From Calliopsis andreniformis (lineage: Eukaryota > Arthropoda > Insecta > Hymenoptera > Andrenidae): a stretch of 64,000 nt of DNA. This document shows, piece after piece, positions 34,923 through 48,130 of this stretch. Each line of letters begins with the position of its first letter. Within the stretch, counting starts at the first letter, position 1. Location: the NCBI RefSeq assembly GCF_051401765.1, contig NC_135071.1, positions 6,178,961 through 6,242,960 of the forward strand, given 5' to 3'. The position numbers and the translations under genes are program-made. The notes under the pieces were generated by a model. That model was not told the DNA's origin and ran no database searches. It saw only the letters and a list, made by a program, of their open reading frames with translations.

Positions 34923-36688
34923 ACAGTATTAATTAACTTATTTTCAATTTATAGCACCTTAATCAAAATCAAATTACTCGGTCACTCGCGAGTCTATACC
35001 GCATTTTCTTGTTTCACTTTCTTTCCGACTTTCAGCACATCGGCAAGTTTTTAGTGGGGGAACCATTTCTAAAGTTAACTGATGCACTAATAGCTTCCTT
35101 TTCTTTCATCAGACATATACGTGGCAGTACAGTATTTCCTCGCAATGGCACCATGAATCACTGTCGGCGATATCATAATGGAGACTGCTTTTCAAAGTCA
35201 GCTTATGTATTGGTAACCACTTTGGTCATGTTAAGTGTATGAATGACACTGTATGCGAGTAAAACTACTTTATTCTAAATAATTTCGATATGTGACAGGT
35301 ATCATGATAAGATTATAACGAGGCATTACTGTAGAAATGTAGAAATGTTATATGTCATGATCATCAGCGGAACTTTACACCACCAGATCAGTAAATGTCC
35401 ATCAATAAAATGTACCGTAAAATTAACCTTGACCATGAAATTCAGTGGTTAATTTTATAATCCTTACGGAAATAAGAAGTATGAAAGGAATCGTAGGTCG
35501 CAACTCAATCGTTTTCTCGAAAAATATTGTTAAAGTTCCATTAGCTCTTAAACTGACTTTATTTATAATGTGCCTACATTTCGCAGTCATATACACAATG
35601 ACTAACGTACTGTTAATGAAGCAGTAGAGACTTATACACAGTTTGGTTCGAGAAATATGTAATAATTCAGTGAAAAATATTGGAATATCACTGCGTTCAG
35701 AAGAGTGTTCAAAATTAACGCGATTTTTCGTAGTTAGTTTAACAGTTTGGTGACCAAGAATTAATATTACGTTATCTGATTAGACATTAGAGAGTAAGGT
35801 AACGTTTCCGAATTTGCAAATACGTTGCACTTGTTAACAAATAAATCAAACAAATAAATTACGTCAATAATACGATTCCCAATGATTCCTGTCAATTCGC
35901 AGAAAGTTCAAAATATTTATATAAACAAAGTTCTAACATTAATTCTTGATCACCAAACTGTTAACTTAGTCAGTAAAAATCGTGTCGATTTGGAACCTTT
36001 TCTTTTGAACGGAGTAATATTCCAATATTCTTCACAAAATTACAATACATTTCTCGAGCTAATTTATAAGTTCTTGCTGCTTTGTTAAGAGCACGTTATT
36101 TACTCTGCATGTGACTGCAAAGTATAAACACATTGTAAATAATGTTAGTTTTTAATATCATTTTCAAGAGTTAAGATGTGGCCGATGGTTTCTTCAACAC
36201 TTTTTATTCTCGTAACGAGTAAAATACAATAAAAACAACTTAATATGAAATTTTAAAATCAAGAATAATTTTATAGTACATTTTTTAATAGATCTCCAGC
36301 GATGCAGAATCTCACTATGACGATCAAGACATAATTTTATACACCCCGTACATGTAAAAAAAACTCATTCGTTCTGAATAATTTTGGAGTATAATGAACA
36401 TACCCACGAGCTTATAACGAGAGAATAATGTATCAGACACTGAATTTTGCTTCCTTCTAAGAATCTACATACTGCCCTATCATCACTCTAGGCGTCATCT
36501 GGTGTATCCTGATTAGCAGATTGAAAGACCTAATTTCCAAGCTTTTTGGAAAATTTCTCCTGTTCCTCTCAGGACCTGCTTATGGATTAAATTCTGTGCG
36601 AAATATTTCGGACAGTGTTCAATATGTTTACATTCCGAACACGGGAAGCCACTAGCGACGGCTTAGAGAAAGAGAAACTGACACTAAC

Positions 36689-36751
36689 CGTGGTAGGCAG
36701 AGGCGTAAGGTATTCCGGACGGAGGTACTGGTTCGCGTTAGAAGTCAGCAT
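36689..36751 (-). CDS. noc: No ocelli/Elbow repressor, first coding exon
   Basis: This is a 63-bp exon encoding the 21-residue N-terminus, with NQYLRPEYLTPLPTT, the conserved start of insect Noc/Elbow proteins. It ends in phase 0 at ACG followed by the donor gttagt. Joining it to 26435 gives ...PLPTT-LDAKKSPLALL, the exact order seen in the family, which supports both splice sites. The ATG (36749-36751) is the first in the predicted transcript. It is too short to be found as an isolated frame. Total predicted protein is 475 residues. Confidence 0.9.
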
Positions 36752-36815
36752 CTTCGCTCTCCTTTCTAACTGGTGACACTAATCACTCGCGACGATCCTG
36801 AGGATCGGATTCGTC

Positions 36816-36847
36816 ACTGATATTCGTATTCGTCACCCCTTATTATA
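36816..36847 (-). promoter_or_regulatory. noc core promoter: TATA box and initiator
   Basis: On the minus strand TATAATAA (36847-36840) begins 29 bp upstream of the A of a TCAGT initiator (A at 36818). This is the canonical TATA-to-Inr spacing. Transcription from 36818 would give a 67-nt 5' untranslated region before the ATG at 36751, with no upstream ATG. Inferred from sequence only. Confidence 0.7.
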
Positions 36848-38128
36848 TCCGTTGCGGGATGAGCGAAGGACAAGTGAACGAAGCCATTTGACGGCCCCCG
36901 ACGCTGCACTCGCGCGCACGACTCTCCTTCGTGCAGGAAACACAACACACGGAACGGCGCAGCAATGTGAAAAGAGGATCATGCGCGCTACGCATTACAG
37001 TACGCACCAGTTTCACACCTATTCACATAACCGAGTTCAAATTGCGACTGAAGCCGACGGCATACTGATCATGAGCCTTCGGTCGAACGCCGAACTACAT
37101 GTTCTCCCACCTTCTTCCACGCCTCTTCCCCTAACAGGGGCTCACGATCACACCGCACCGGCCTGCCCTGCCATATCACGGCCAATCGCGAAGCTTGAGT
37201 TTCGGCCACTCGCGTGCTCAGTCGGTGAAGCAGTTTACGTCAGAATAACATACTATAAACTTCACCGCAAATGAGATATTAGCACGGACAAGGATACTTC
37301 GTCAGTAATGTTAGATAAACAACTAATGTTGTTTATGTTACGATTTTGAGATTCTAACCCTATTATAATTTTCCTGACATGTTCAATGTTAGCGACTCTG
37401 CATGAAATAAAAGCACAGGACTATAAGCAGTAAGAATTAAACTTAAAAGCGGGATTAGAAATTAAATACACAATGTACCGTGCAGTTTGCAATTGTAACA
37501 TAATGTAACGAACACTGACTCATTTTTCCTCATAAAACAATAGCTATAAAACGAAATTATATACCTAAATAAAATTAATAAAGAAATCAAGAGCACCATG
37601 TGTACATTTAGCTAATGCCTACGTACATAACCTATGATCCAAGCAAGAGGCGTCTTTGACCCACTTTCATTTCGTATGTATGTACGTGTCTCTTGCAATT
37701 AGTGCCTCTGAAACCAATGATCTATATATATGTATAATAATACTAGATAGGATATGCAGCTCCTGATACAGCCTGTAGGAAGCCTCTGTGTCTATTTGAA
37801 CCGCGCTATTTTTCAAAATAAACCATAATTGTCACCTGGATGGAGTCATTAATATGTACTAAGCTAAGCAAAAGAATGCGGGTTCGTTTTGCGTATACGT
37901 ATTGTCCATATTAGCTGAAAAAAAGTGACCAAGACCGACAATGAATAGTGTTGAGAACGAGACGGATGATGGTCAGAGGTGGGGTCAGACGGACCTCTTT
38001 TGACGACCCCTATACCGTCGCGCTAGCCTCCTCACGTGGCACTGTACTGTACTGAAGTTTACCGATTATATGCATGCTAGTCACGGTGTCCGATACCACT
38101 TAATACATTTCGACGCCATTATTAGTAG
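36848..38128. other. noc upstream region
   Basis: 36850-37250 is distinctly GC-richer than the rest of the window. It contains a 140-codon plus-strand frame without recognisable domains, which I read as open by composition because it lies against the noc promoter. It probably holds promoter-proximal control sequence. 37260-38128 is AT-rich and unremarkable. Confidence 0.4.
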
Positions 38129-40670
38129 GGATCGTCCTACGGGAAATCGGACATTTTTTGAAGTACCATCTCAGATTTTGCTAACTTTTTTTATAAAAAT
38201 TATAACTCTTAAACCACTAAATGCACGAGAATATGCTTCTGGGCAGTTATAGTGAACACATAAGAGTAACAAAAAAAATTGTTTCAGTTTAGAAAAGGTT
38301 TGTTTAAACACTTTTTTTGTAATTGTTTTAAACAAATACAATTTTTTAGTACCGGAGACCATTTAAAAATTTGAAAAAATTAAGAATATAGTCCTATTTG
38401 ACCTTTTCACGAACATATTTTCGAAAATACAGTCATTTGAAAATTGACTAAATAAAAATTGATTGAATGTAACGCTGTATCACGTTAAACCGTACCGTGT
38501 GCAGTCTGGTCGTACGGCACTAGCGATTAGGCGGCTATACCTATTACTAATGCAGCCTAATGAATTTTTCGTTGTTAGAGATTTCGCAGCAAAGTATTCA
38601 TTCCTTATTCAAGATGAAATTCAGAGTTACCATTGGTCTAACAAACTAGCTACAATACACACATTCGTTGCTTATCATCGAATGGATAACAGTCTAAAAC
38701 ATGATAACTTCATCATCATGTTAGACTGTCATGAACATGATAATATTGCTGTTCATTCATTTCAAACACATTTAATACAATTTTTAATAGAAAAATACAG
38801 TACTGACATTACAGAAATTAAATACTTTTCTAACAGGGCTTTTTCACAATACAAAAATAAATACAATTTATTTAATCTTAGTTTTCATTTCAAAGATTTT
38901 AAAATCTGTAACAATAGTCTTGGTGGGTTTTCGAAGCGCTTTGCAGCTCGAGCCAATTTATAAAGACCACTACAAGATCAGATCACAACAGCACAGGAAT
39001 TGTTCGATTGGACGACTATTAACATTGAGAATATTAATTTTAAATTCTGCTCAGTTAAAGAATATAAAGAACATTCAGAACTACTACTAAAGAAACACGT
39101 ATTAACTAAAAGAATTTCCAGAACAAGACATTTTCATTCATATATACTAACAGACATACTGTCTGATTTGTTAGCTAAAGTTTACTTTAACAGTCAAAAT
39201 TCAAAAATTGTTAAAATTACTAAATAATTAATCATTGTATACTTTCTTATACATTTAATTGGGCGCCCATTCATATAGTAGAATACTCATCCAATAAATA
39301 ACCCATCTTCCCATCATATTCTATCTTACTCCGATGGAAGAATACTCACCACCTTCTCGTAGTTTTCACTGAACAATGACGACTTGATGTTCCGAACAAT
39401 AAGTATTACTGACAAAGAGTGAGTTCTTAATATCTATTGACCGTATTATACCTATACTTCGTTCACTGGGAGAACGCAGTTGTCGGTTGACGAGTTTTCG
39501 TACCCTTTGCGCAGTTCACGCCTACGCTCATTAGTTATTGGCTCTGTCACTCCCGAGCACATCCCTACCCATGAACCCCTTGTTGGGCCCTTGGAGGTCC
39601 TACCATTTCTAAAGAAAGTCACTTCTTCAAGTGTTAGCGCATAAACGGTGTGAAAGAAATTTTGAGCAAGCAAACGATATTCTTTTAGATTTTAGTTTCC
39701 TCCGAAAGTATTAATGCGGCTCTGTTAGCAAATAAAAATCTTCTTGAATATCGTCTCTGTCGACCGAAAACGTACTGGTACTAGTCAGAATTCTTACTGC
39801 GTTGCAATACCATAAACGACCCTAGATTTCCCGTGTCATAAACTACCTGGTCGCATCGAACATTTTGTAGGAAATCCAGGAAACAGTTCTACCGTTGCTG
39901 TTTCTTTATAATCAAATAAGCTGTGGATTCTTATACATTGATATCTCAATAAATATTGTTTCTTAATAGATAGAAACATTTGTTTCATTTGGGCACTAGG
40001 TATACAGAGTAGAAAGAAGCAAGGCGTGTCCTTTTAGGCTCTTGAATCCTTCACCAATCTCAGTGGAAAAGTCAGTCGGGGCAATGGAAGCCATCTGCGT
40101 GAAACGACTGCGTTCTCTCAGTGAACGCAGTATAGCAGTAGTCGTATACCCCCTATATTAATGGCAGGTATAGCCGCCTAGCCGCTAGTGCCGTACGACC
40201 AGGCTGCACACAGTGCACTTCGATGCGACGCAGCGTCATTTTCAATCAATTTTCATTTGGTCAATTTTGAAAAATCCATTTTTGAAATATCAATTTTTGA
40301 AAATATTTCCGTAAAGAAGACGAACAGGACTATATTCTCAATTTTTTTTCAAATTTTTAAATTGTGCCCGCTACTAAAAAATCGCATTTATTTAAAACAA
40401 TTACAAATAAAGTGTTTAAAAAATCTTTTTCTAAACTGAAACAATTTTTTTTTTAGTACTCTTATGTATTCACTATAATTATTCAGAAGCATGTGTAATG
40501 GTTCAACAATTATAATTCTTTGAAAAAATGTTAATACTATTAAAAAGTTAATACTGTCGAAAATTCGTTCGACATAGACTTAAACATCACTAAAGACTAC
40601 AACATAAGCAAATTTGAACAAAATCATAGGTGGTACTCCAAAAAGTGTCGGATTTCTCCTGGAATGATCC
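38129..40670 (+). mobile_element. DNA transposon with ~450-500-bp inverted arms
   Basis: The left arm 38129-38550 matches the reverse complement of 40161-40670. Outer ends are ggatcgtcctacggg and its mirror ctcctggaatgatcc. Both arms contain an (a)tcggacattttttgaagtacca-type block, a tttagaaaagg block and gtcgtacggcactag near the inner edge. Between them is a decayed transposase-like gene at about 38550-39227, then about 900 bp of non-coding DNA. No clean target duplication was found. The superfamily is not certain. Confidence 0.75.
38463..39227 (+). pseudogene. Transposon-encoded protein of unclear family, broken
   Basis: A 166-codon frame (38463-38963) ends in TAA, but the same protein continues in frame (RPLQDQITTAQELFDW) to a second stop at 39227. 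A single substitution thus splits about 250 residues. The first 30 or so residues come from the inverted arm. Recognisable stretches are FIIMLDCHEHDN, YFSNRAFSQYKNKYN, LGGFSKRFAARANL and QELFDWTTIN. I recall this pattern (…YFSDGxxxQYKN…GGTVKRxAARASLQRP…LFEW…) from an abundant, poorly named group of arthropod repeat proteins, including a bracovirus-associated one. Whether it is the transposase is inferred from its position between the arms. Confidence 0.6.
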
Positions 40671-41790
40671 GTAAATCAAAAAGCTTTAATACTTATGACT
40701 CCGGTTAGGTGGCGTATATAGTTCATTCTCAAATATGGCGCGGTTGAAATATTCACATAGCCTGCTCATACGCACGATCAGAACCCGTATTTGTCTTGTT
40801 AAACGATGGGTGGTGCCGCACTGCGGAGGTTATTCGAATTCTCGAGTTTACCAAGGCAAAGCGTTCAATTAAAGTTCGAATAAAGGACGATGGATTTTAT
40901 TATCAATTTAAGCCATTTATTTGATTAAGTTGGTGATGGCTCAAGAATCTATGTCGAAGGAAAAAGTGTAGTAAATACCAACCACTTAATGTATTATGGT
41001 ATAACGAAAAAAAATGAATTTCATTTTTTTTTATTATGTTTGCAATCAAATGATTTATACGGCTTACCACATGAAATAGTTGTACAAATTGTGGTTCAAA
41101 ACGACAACAAAATATTTTTTGTCAGGATTCGAGTACAGCAGGGTTATCAGGAAAATGTAAATGAAGAAAAGAGCTTTTATCTGCAGATGTTGTTTTGCAA
41201 TCGGGCACGCTGCACTTGTATATATTTATATATATATTCTTATTTGCATTTATTCTATAAAAAATAACCGGCGGCAGGTTAGCCTCCGTTAATTTTTTTT
41301 TTCCATAGGTTTTAGATAGTGACTGCCATATGACCGCCCGCTAGTAGTCGTAATGCGCTGGCGTAAAAGTTAGCCTATCGCCGCGCCGTCTGGACCAGAG
41401 ATGCTCAAGTATCGAGGAGGCGAGCGCGAGCGGCCGAAAATGCCTGGAATCACTCGCTAGCGGTTTCAAGGCCGATTTTAGCAGCAAAGAAGGGAGCTGT
41501 TGAAACTACTCTACGGTGCGATTTTCTAAAGTTGCAGCCTGAGCGTGCCAAGTGGCTAGTACATGGTCTAGCAGGACCCCAAAACTACATAGATGCGTAT
41601 TTCAAGCAACGTTGTCAGATTGTGTAACCAGTCGGATCTCTCTTTCTATCCTTAAGAGCAAGTGTCCTTCTCAGAGACTTAATAAAGCAGATTTCATCAT
41701 CTGCAAGGCACCCCATGCTAAATTGATTACTTTTTTCGTATTCATTTATCAATCTAAGGGATTCTGATACCTATTTAATATTATACGGGC
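40671..41790. other. Intergenic DNA, no gene recognised
   Basis: No supported gene. 41330-41540 is GC-richer but has no long frame or RNA fold that I can identify. Confidence 0.35.
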
Positions 41791-41792
41791 CT

Positions 41793-42110
41793 GCAAGAAG
41801 TTACGAGATAATTTAAGACACTGTTTTACGTTTGAGTTCAATGAAACCGACTGTCCGCTATTTCTTCTGTGCGACACAAATCTCTCTAAATTTCCTACAG
41901 AGTTTGACACCCTTGTCAACCACCATTGAAATAGTGCTAGATGGTCTCCCTCAGAAGAAAAGACGACAGATGCCAAACAAAGATAGGGAATAAGCAAGGG
42001 TCTGTGAGGACCTACGACGAAGTATTCGTAGATAATTGTTTAAAGCCCAATGAGTAGGGTGTGTGTTGCGTAGGAGAAGCACCATTCACGAGTTAGAGAG
42101 GCGACAGTAT
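41793..42110 (+). repeat. Dispersed repeat family, copy 2 of 3
   Basis: Best preserved on this strand. It runs from gcaagaagttacgag through agtattcgtagataattg to caccattcacgagttagag, matching the reverse complement of 57255-57565, and more weakly 4660-4950. Confidence 0.6.
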
Positions 42111-42559
42111 TACAAGTTAGAGGACCCGGTCACTACGAATCAACTCTAGAAAATCGGACTGTAAGACCGTTTCTCAAGTAGTAGGAGAGGCACTCGGACT
42201 AGGCTGCTCGCATGCGATTTCGGTCATTGCCAGGCTCCTGCGGGAACTCTTCCTAAGCATCACTGGTCGAAACAGATAGTGTGAATCTGGCTTAAAAGAG
42301 AAAGAGAGTGAAATTCTGAATTTTTAAACCGGGAATGTCCTGTGGAACGCTGCCACACGCATGCGCCTCAGCTTCAGCATTCCGGATCTATCAAGAAATG
42401 AGCGTCTTATGACAGTTCAGCATGGATGCGTATTTTGCCTGCGACACATAATTTTCCTACAACAAAGGGAATTGGGATTATAGAAAAGAGTCTCAACAAG
42501 GATATAAAGATAGCATTACCGACAGCATTACAGATTTTAGTCCGATTTCCAGATCGAGT

Positions 42560-42760
42560 AACAATTCCAGTTTTAAAATTCTCCTAAGCACTCTTTATTG
42601 GTCTCTACCTTATCAAAGCAGTTTTAACCAGCTTCTGAATCATTCCCAGCAGAGACAACTTTAACTAACTCCTTAGTTTCTTTGATAGAGGCAGTTTTAG
42701 TCAGATCTGAGATACATCATTTGTATCGAGGCAGCTTTACCAACTTTTGCCCTGAGTTCT
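42560..42760. repeat. Short degenerate repeat
   Basis: The motif tat-(c/a)a-gaggcag-(t/c)tttta occurs near 42615, 42685 and 42730, each followed by ccaact/cagatctga-like sequence. It is reminiscent of the intronic quasi-periodic repeat at 33920-34880. Confidence 0.3.
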
Positions 42761-43989
42761 CGCGTTATTGCAGACATTCATCGCATTAGTCTTATTTGTC
42801 TCTATTTCTGCCGTCTAAACTATTATCGACTAGTACAATGATTTTCAAAAATTTTATCGCAAAACAATAGACAATAAGACAATAAAAGATTATTGCTTTT
42901 ACCAGTATAAAACAGTAAATTATATTATTCTGAATGGTTGTAACTCCGTGGAGTTCTAACCTCCTCAGCTTATCTTGGCCAATTACCAACCTTCTCGTTT
43001 ACATTTTTATGATGATTTTGTATGAAGAATCGGAACTGTTTGATTAATAGATTGCTAACGTTCATTATCGCAATAAGAAGATTGCAGGCGGTTCTATTTA
43101 TAATTTGTTTGTAATGTTAACTGAAATGTCAACTGAAATAGGTTGAAGTGGTAATGGCGGCGATATATGTTCATGGACGTGGATGGGTTCGTACTACATC
43201 GAAATGCATATCAATTGTTTCATGGTAATTCAAGTGTTACTTCCCTTCATTACTATTCACAGAATTATGCGACTGTATTGCGTACGTGCACGATGCAGAC
43301 AAGATGATTTACATAATTCCGTGTCGATCATAGAATCGTGCGTTATTAACTGAGTTCATTTCGTCCATCATTTAAAGCACAATTTTTTTGGTAAACTCTT
43401 ATTTAATCTTAATTTCGTTTATTAACTTTCCTTTGACATGATTCGAATACGATATACTCTTTTCAATAATTTTTTACATTATATATTTCTTTAATATATT
43501 TGTTAAGGTTAACTTAAGTCCATGATTGAGAATTTGGTTTCGTCAAAGATGCAAACAACAGGACAGACAACGAGCTCACAGCGAGTGAATATTTCAAATT
43601 TCTAGTTAAAGTATCTCAATTGATTCAGAAATAAAAATTTTAGATAAAAAAGATACAATGTAATATTTCAACCTATTTTATCTATGGTAGTAGCTACTGT
43701 TCTTTCTTATATGATTATAGGACGAATTTCAGACTTGTATAGTTTTATTCATTTTACTTGAGTTGGCTGCGGAAAAGACTCGCAACTGCAACTATCCCCA
43801 CCACTCAGCGGGAATCCACTCCTTGAGAAACCGAGAGGGTTCTTACACCCACGAGCCATTTTTTCTGGATTCTGCCAAAGTATCGTATCCTGGGGAAAAG
43901 ACAGAATTAGAATATTTGTTCTCATTTTGAAATTTAATGGGGTAGATCCGGATATGTCAGGACAGACACATTACCGACAAAATTAGGCA

Positions 43990-44240
43990 ACAACAGGGGT
44001 TTACGTCTCGACAGTTTTAGTTATTATATGAGACGATTTTAAGCTGGAAAAGGGTTCATTCGAAAGAAAAAGATTCAATTCAGCGCGGTCTGATCATGAC
44101 TGAACAAGATTCTGCTGATATTTAGTAATACGAACCTCACAAAGTATAGCAAAAAACGCCCATTCACAGCCGCAGAATTTAAACATTTTTATGTTATTTA
44201 AAGAGCGTTTAACGATGCAAAGTGTCAGGACGTAAACCTA
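43990..44240. mobile_element. Candidate small MITE
   Basis: ggtttacgtctcgacag near 43997 is mirrored by gtgtcaggacgtaaacc near 44220, with two mismatches in the core. The roughly 240 bp between are non-coding. The ends are too short and imperfect to assign a family. Confidence 0.35.
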
Positions 44241-47200
44241 TGGTTTAGTATTTCTTTTTGCTGGGTTATCAATAAAACAAAGTAAAATAATATAATAAAC
44301 AACTTTAGTTGGCCTTGTGTGTACCAAGCGACGCCTAATTCAAAAAACTGTCGGTATGGAATTGGAATCTGTGGTATCGAAATTAGCGGCCTACGTTACT
44401 GAAAATTTCCCCTTCCATTACACACACTACCAAACCAGCTGCGTGTAGGTGAACTCGGTATTTCGGACCACTTCAGACAACTTCGGAAAGTGAAAAGGGA
44501 AGGCGAATTTAAAATGAACCTTACTCTCTCGCTTTTAAAATTCAAACGTTATACAAGCCCCGGGCAAGCGGCACGAGCCACGCGCGATCTTCTGGATTGT
44601 CCAAATATTTTCACTTTTCAACTTACAATTAGAAGGAGACTCTTCAGTGTGATCCTCAGAGTGTCGTATAAAACTCTGAGAGATGAATCTAAAAATTAAA
44701 CGATGACATTTTATGAAATATATCATGCTAATGCCTATTTCTTGGTAACAACTAAAACAAATTTATACACAGATTATAGCAGTATGGGTGGTACTACCGG
44801 GCAGGCTATATTTAATAATTCAATTTTCTCGAAAATTAATCATTTTATACAAAGATTATAATCTTTCAGTTTCACCCAATCACCCTCTTCTCAATTGTAT
44901 CACTCGTCCTGTCCCATCCTATATGTTGAGAAGTTAATAGTATCCTCAAAATAAGCAGTTAGGTAATTGCGGATCATAGTTCGATTATAAGTAAAACATC
45001 CCATGTTTGATACCCAGTTTGGAAAGATCTTCTTCCTTCTTTTTTTTAAATATTTAAATTGTATATAATGATATTTTACAAACATTGTAATCTTTTTATA
45101 CAAATTTTCATTCATAAACATATATTTAACACATACATATATTTGAAGTTTATTCTTCTTTTTCCTTTGTGTTTTATCGAGGAATTTCCACTGTCCATAT
45201 GCAGCGTTGAAACACACACAACGGAACTTTTCTGCGTGTATGTGATCTGTTGCATCTGTTTTCTCAGGTGTTGTGTGTGGTTGTGTGCGTTGAATGCAGC
45301 GGCTGGCCGCAACGTTAGAAGCGGTATTTTAATTCTCCGTAAAATTTACATGCGCGTGTACAGTATGTCTGGTTTAAATGTATACACACGATTATGACGA
45401 TTATTATAAATTCCAACTCTTCAACAGAATAAGGTTCACATGGTGTATATCGGGTAACGCTAATGCCGACGACACGTCAACTTTAAAAGTTAACAACTTA
45501 ACACTGGTTTAAACAAAATACATAAGCAGGTAGTGTTTTGAAAACGTTCCGATATCAGTTACAAGAATATGAAGTGAATTTTTCACTGCTTTCAATATAG
45601 AGTTCCATTTAAAAATTTAAATATGACTTTCACAGTGTTCTTCCAGGTTATCTCAAAGTCAAATCATCACCATATTCACTCCTTAATGCTATACAACTTT
45701 TGTTTGAAACATTTGTTTGTATCTTTAAGATTCTCTTTTTAGAGAAATAATTGCATGTAGACATTTAAATCGGACATACTGTATACGTATACATATAATA
45801 TGTATCTATTTTAGTGAAAAATTCAAATACATTTTTCAGATGTCTATTTACGAATGAAAATTTGTACAAAACAACTGCAGTATTTGTGAAATAATACTAT
45901 ATGCAGTCTAAATATTTTAAAACGACAAAATTAAATCTTTGCATACTGGGTGTTGAACGCAGAATCTGACACTTAGAAAGAAATCATCTGCAGCTACTCA
46001 AGAGCTTTCATTCAGAATGCTATTATTAATTTCCTAAGATATGTATATAGATTTATTTTAATTGTTCATAAAAATGATATTTCACAAAACGTCACCACTC
46101 CTCGACTCATCCCTCAAAATTTCATAAAAATCTCTGGGGGTCTCACCAGTAGGCGGTCACCTCAAGACTCGTAAGACAAGATCCCGAAAAATATATACAT
46201 ATGCATAATTTCATCAAAAATTCCGTATGTGCAACGATGTAATTATTACATACGGCCTTCACCTGGTCGCCTTTTTCGATGTCAATCAGCGAGAAATGCT
46301 GATGCATTTCGAAATATGTAACTAAGTATGCGAACGATTGCAACCAACTCAATCGAGCTGATTCGGCAAACCGATGCGTAAGCGTTCTTCCTTTTGATGT
46401 TATGACCCAAAAAGGAATAATATAAGAACAAGAACTGACTGCACGCGAAGGAAGTTGAATCCGGAATTATATAGAGTCAAGGATCAGAGTGAATCTCTGA
46501 TCACCACCCCCGCGAGAACTGTAATATTGTAACAGCGAGAGCGTATTGTAACGTTTAGCAGAAAACCGCGTAAGAGTCGTAAGGTATGGCGAACGTACTC
46601 CGCGAAGTTCGAATCCGTCTCTTTAGACCGCGTCAAGAAAATCCGCGAAGTCCGAAATAGGAAAGTGCGAACAACAAAGAAACCGCGTCGAGAAGCGACC
46701 ACGAATGACCAGTGAGCAGTTAAACTTACAAGGTGATAACGTTGAGACTGTACAGACAGTAAGAAGGAGTTGGTATGTAATTTGTAACTTATTAAATATA
46801 TGAAATTGACAAATTTAAGGTAATTAATGTTGGTAATTAATATACCAGCTCATTTCCCCTCTTTTCCTCTACTACACACTTCTAAGATAAGTTTAAAGAG
46901 AATAGCATTACCAACAACTACCAAAGATTTGAAGCAAATTGGATGAAAGTATACTGAATTATTGTTAACTGTTAGCATCTAGAGTGTGGATTATATAGCT
47001 ACATTATTATCGCGATAAATATGAAACAAATGTCTTTTCAAATACTTCATCCAAGTATTCTTAATTTTATATGTATTTAATTTTGCATAAAAATAAAACA
47101 ATGTCCATAATTTATTTATTATAATGAGGCTCCAAAAATTGATAAGATCTCGAGCCTCTTAAAAAGTAGATCCGCCACTGCTCCCTTTTAACAAATCGAA

Positions 47201-48130
47201 AAATGAAAATATTTGGGCAACTGAAAAGATCATGCGTGGCGTGGCTCGTGTCGCTTGCCGACAATTTGAACAATTGAATTCCAGCGTTTCAAAAACAAGA
47301 AAGTAAGAGTCACCCTTCTCTCTCGACTTTTCTCAGCTGTCCGATGCGCCACGTACTGCATGGCCGTGTCATAGTATGTGTAGCAAAGGGAGATGTTTTT
47401 TAAGTTGCGTTTCCAACTTGGAATCATAGACTGTCACCATCTCGTCTTTATTAGACAGCTACGTGTCTATAGGTAATACTATTCCTATAACGAAAACTGT
47501 AACAGCAGATACCGATCTGTCAATTTCTAAAAGTCACGTGACTACTCTACCCTCTTGAGTATCTATGCATGTACACAGCTCGTACGTAGAAGTACATTAC
47601 ACACCACGCTCCGATTTAAGTCGCTGCCATGCGTCTTTTATTCATTCTAAAACATTCATTGTAGTTACAAATAATAATTATTCTATCATTAAGGATATAT
47701 TATATGAAATTGAGGACATCCAAATTGAAGCATATAATATACTATAACATAGTGCCTAGTTTGCCATAATTGTACAATAGTAATGCCTTAAAATAACATA
47801 CCAATATGATTTGTTGTATCTATTATAGTTTACTTCTATAAGGCCTTAAAAATCTGAGATGTTTGTTGAAAATAGATAGCGCATTTAAAAAATAGGGATA
47901 TATATGTTGAAATTTTGTATTTCGACTTTCTAATAAAAAGATCAATGTACCGTCTTTAAGATGTGAACTGACCCAAAGAGCGTAAAATAAGATCTACATA
48001 TCATTGGGAAGATCTTGTCAAGACGAAACAATTTTCAATGTTTTAACTCGGAAATCAGATCGCAAGATTGCAAAATCATAGCACAGAAAATAACCTCAAA
48101 ATATGTGATCTTGTGGTTTTGAACAAAAAC

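Larger units (their letters stand above)
26436..36688 (-). other. noc: noc intron 1 (10.25 kb)
   Basis: The donor is gttagtgt directly after codon 21 (GT at 36688-36687). The acceptor is ttctgatttcag before codon 22, phase 0. The intron contains the MITE at 28521-28772, the dispersed repeat at 28065-28505, a fold-back element at 29105-29790, Tc1-like copy 2 at 31110-32448, a GC-richer block at 33290-33775 and a quasi-periodic repeat at 33920-34880. The remaining stretches show no gene. A long first intron would be a plausible home for enhancers of this developmental regulator. Confidence 0.85.
42111..48130. other. Intergenic DNA, no gene recognised
   Basis: Contains a small inverted-repeat candidate at 43990-44240 and a quasi-repeat at 42560-42760. 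44440-44600, 46480-46740 and 47230-47430 are slightly GC-richer with short frames, but carry no domain I recognise. Confidence 0.35.

Noticed and set aside
36852..37274. 140-codon plus-strand frame next to the noc promoter
   Set aside because: It lies in a GC-rich promoter-proximal region where chance frames are long. The translation is Arg/Thr/His-rich with no domain, and the minus-strand promoter explains the region better.
45059..45397. 112-codon plus-strand frame with many Cys and Ile
   Set aside because: AT-rich composition gives hydrophobic-looking translation; an opposite frame of similar length overlaps it and no motif is present.
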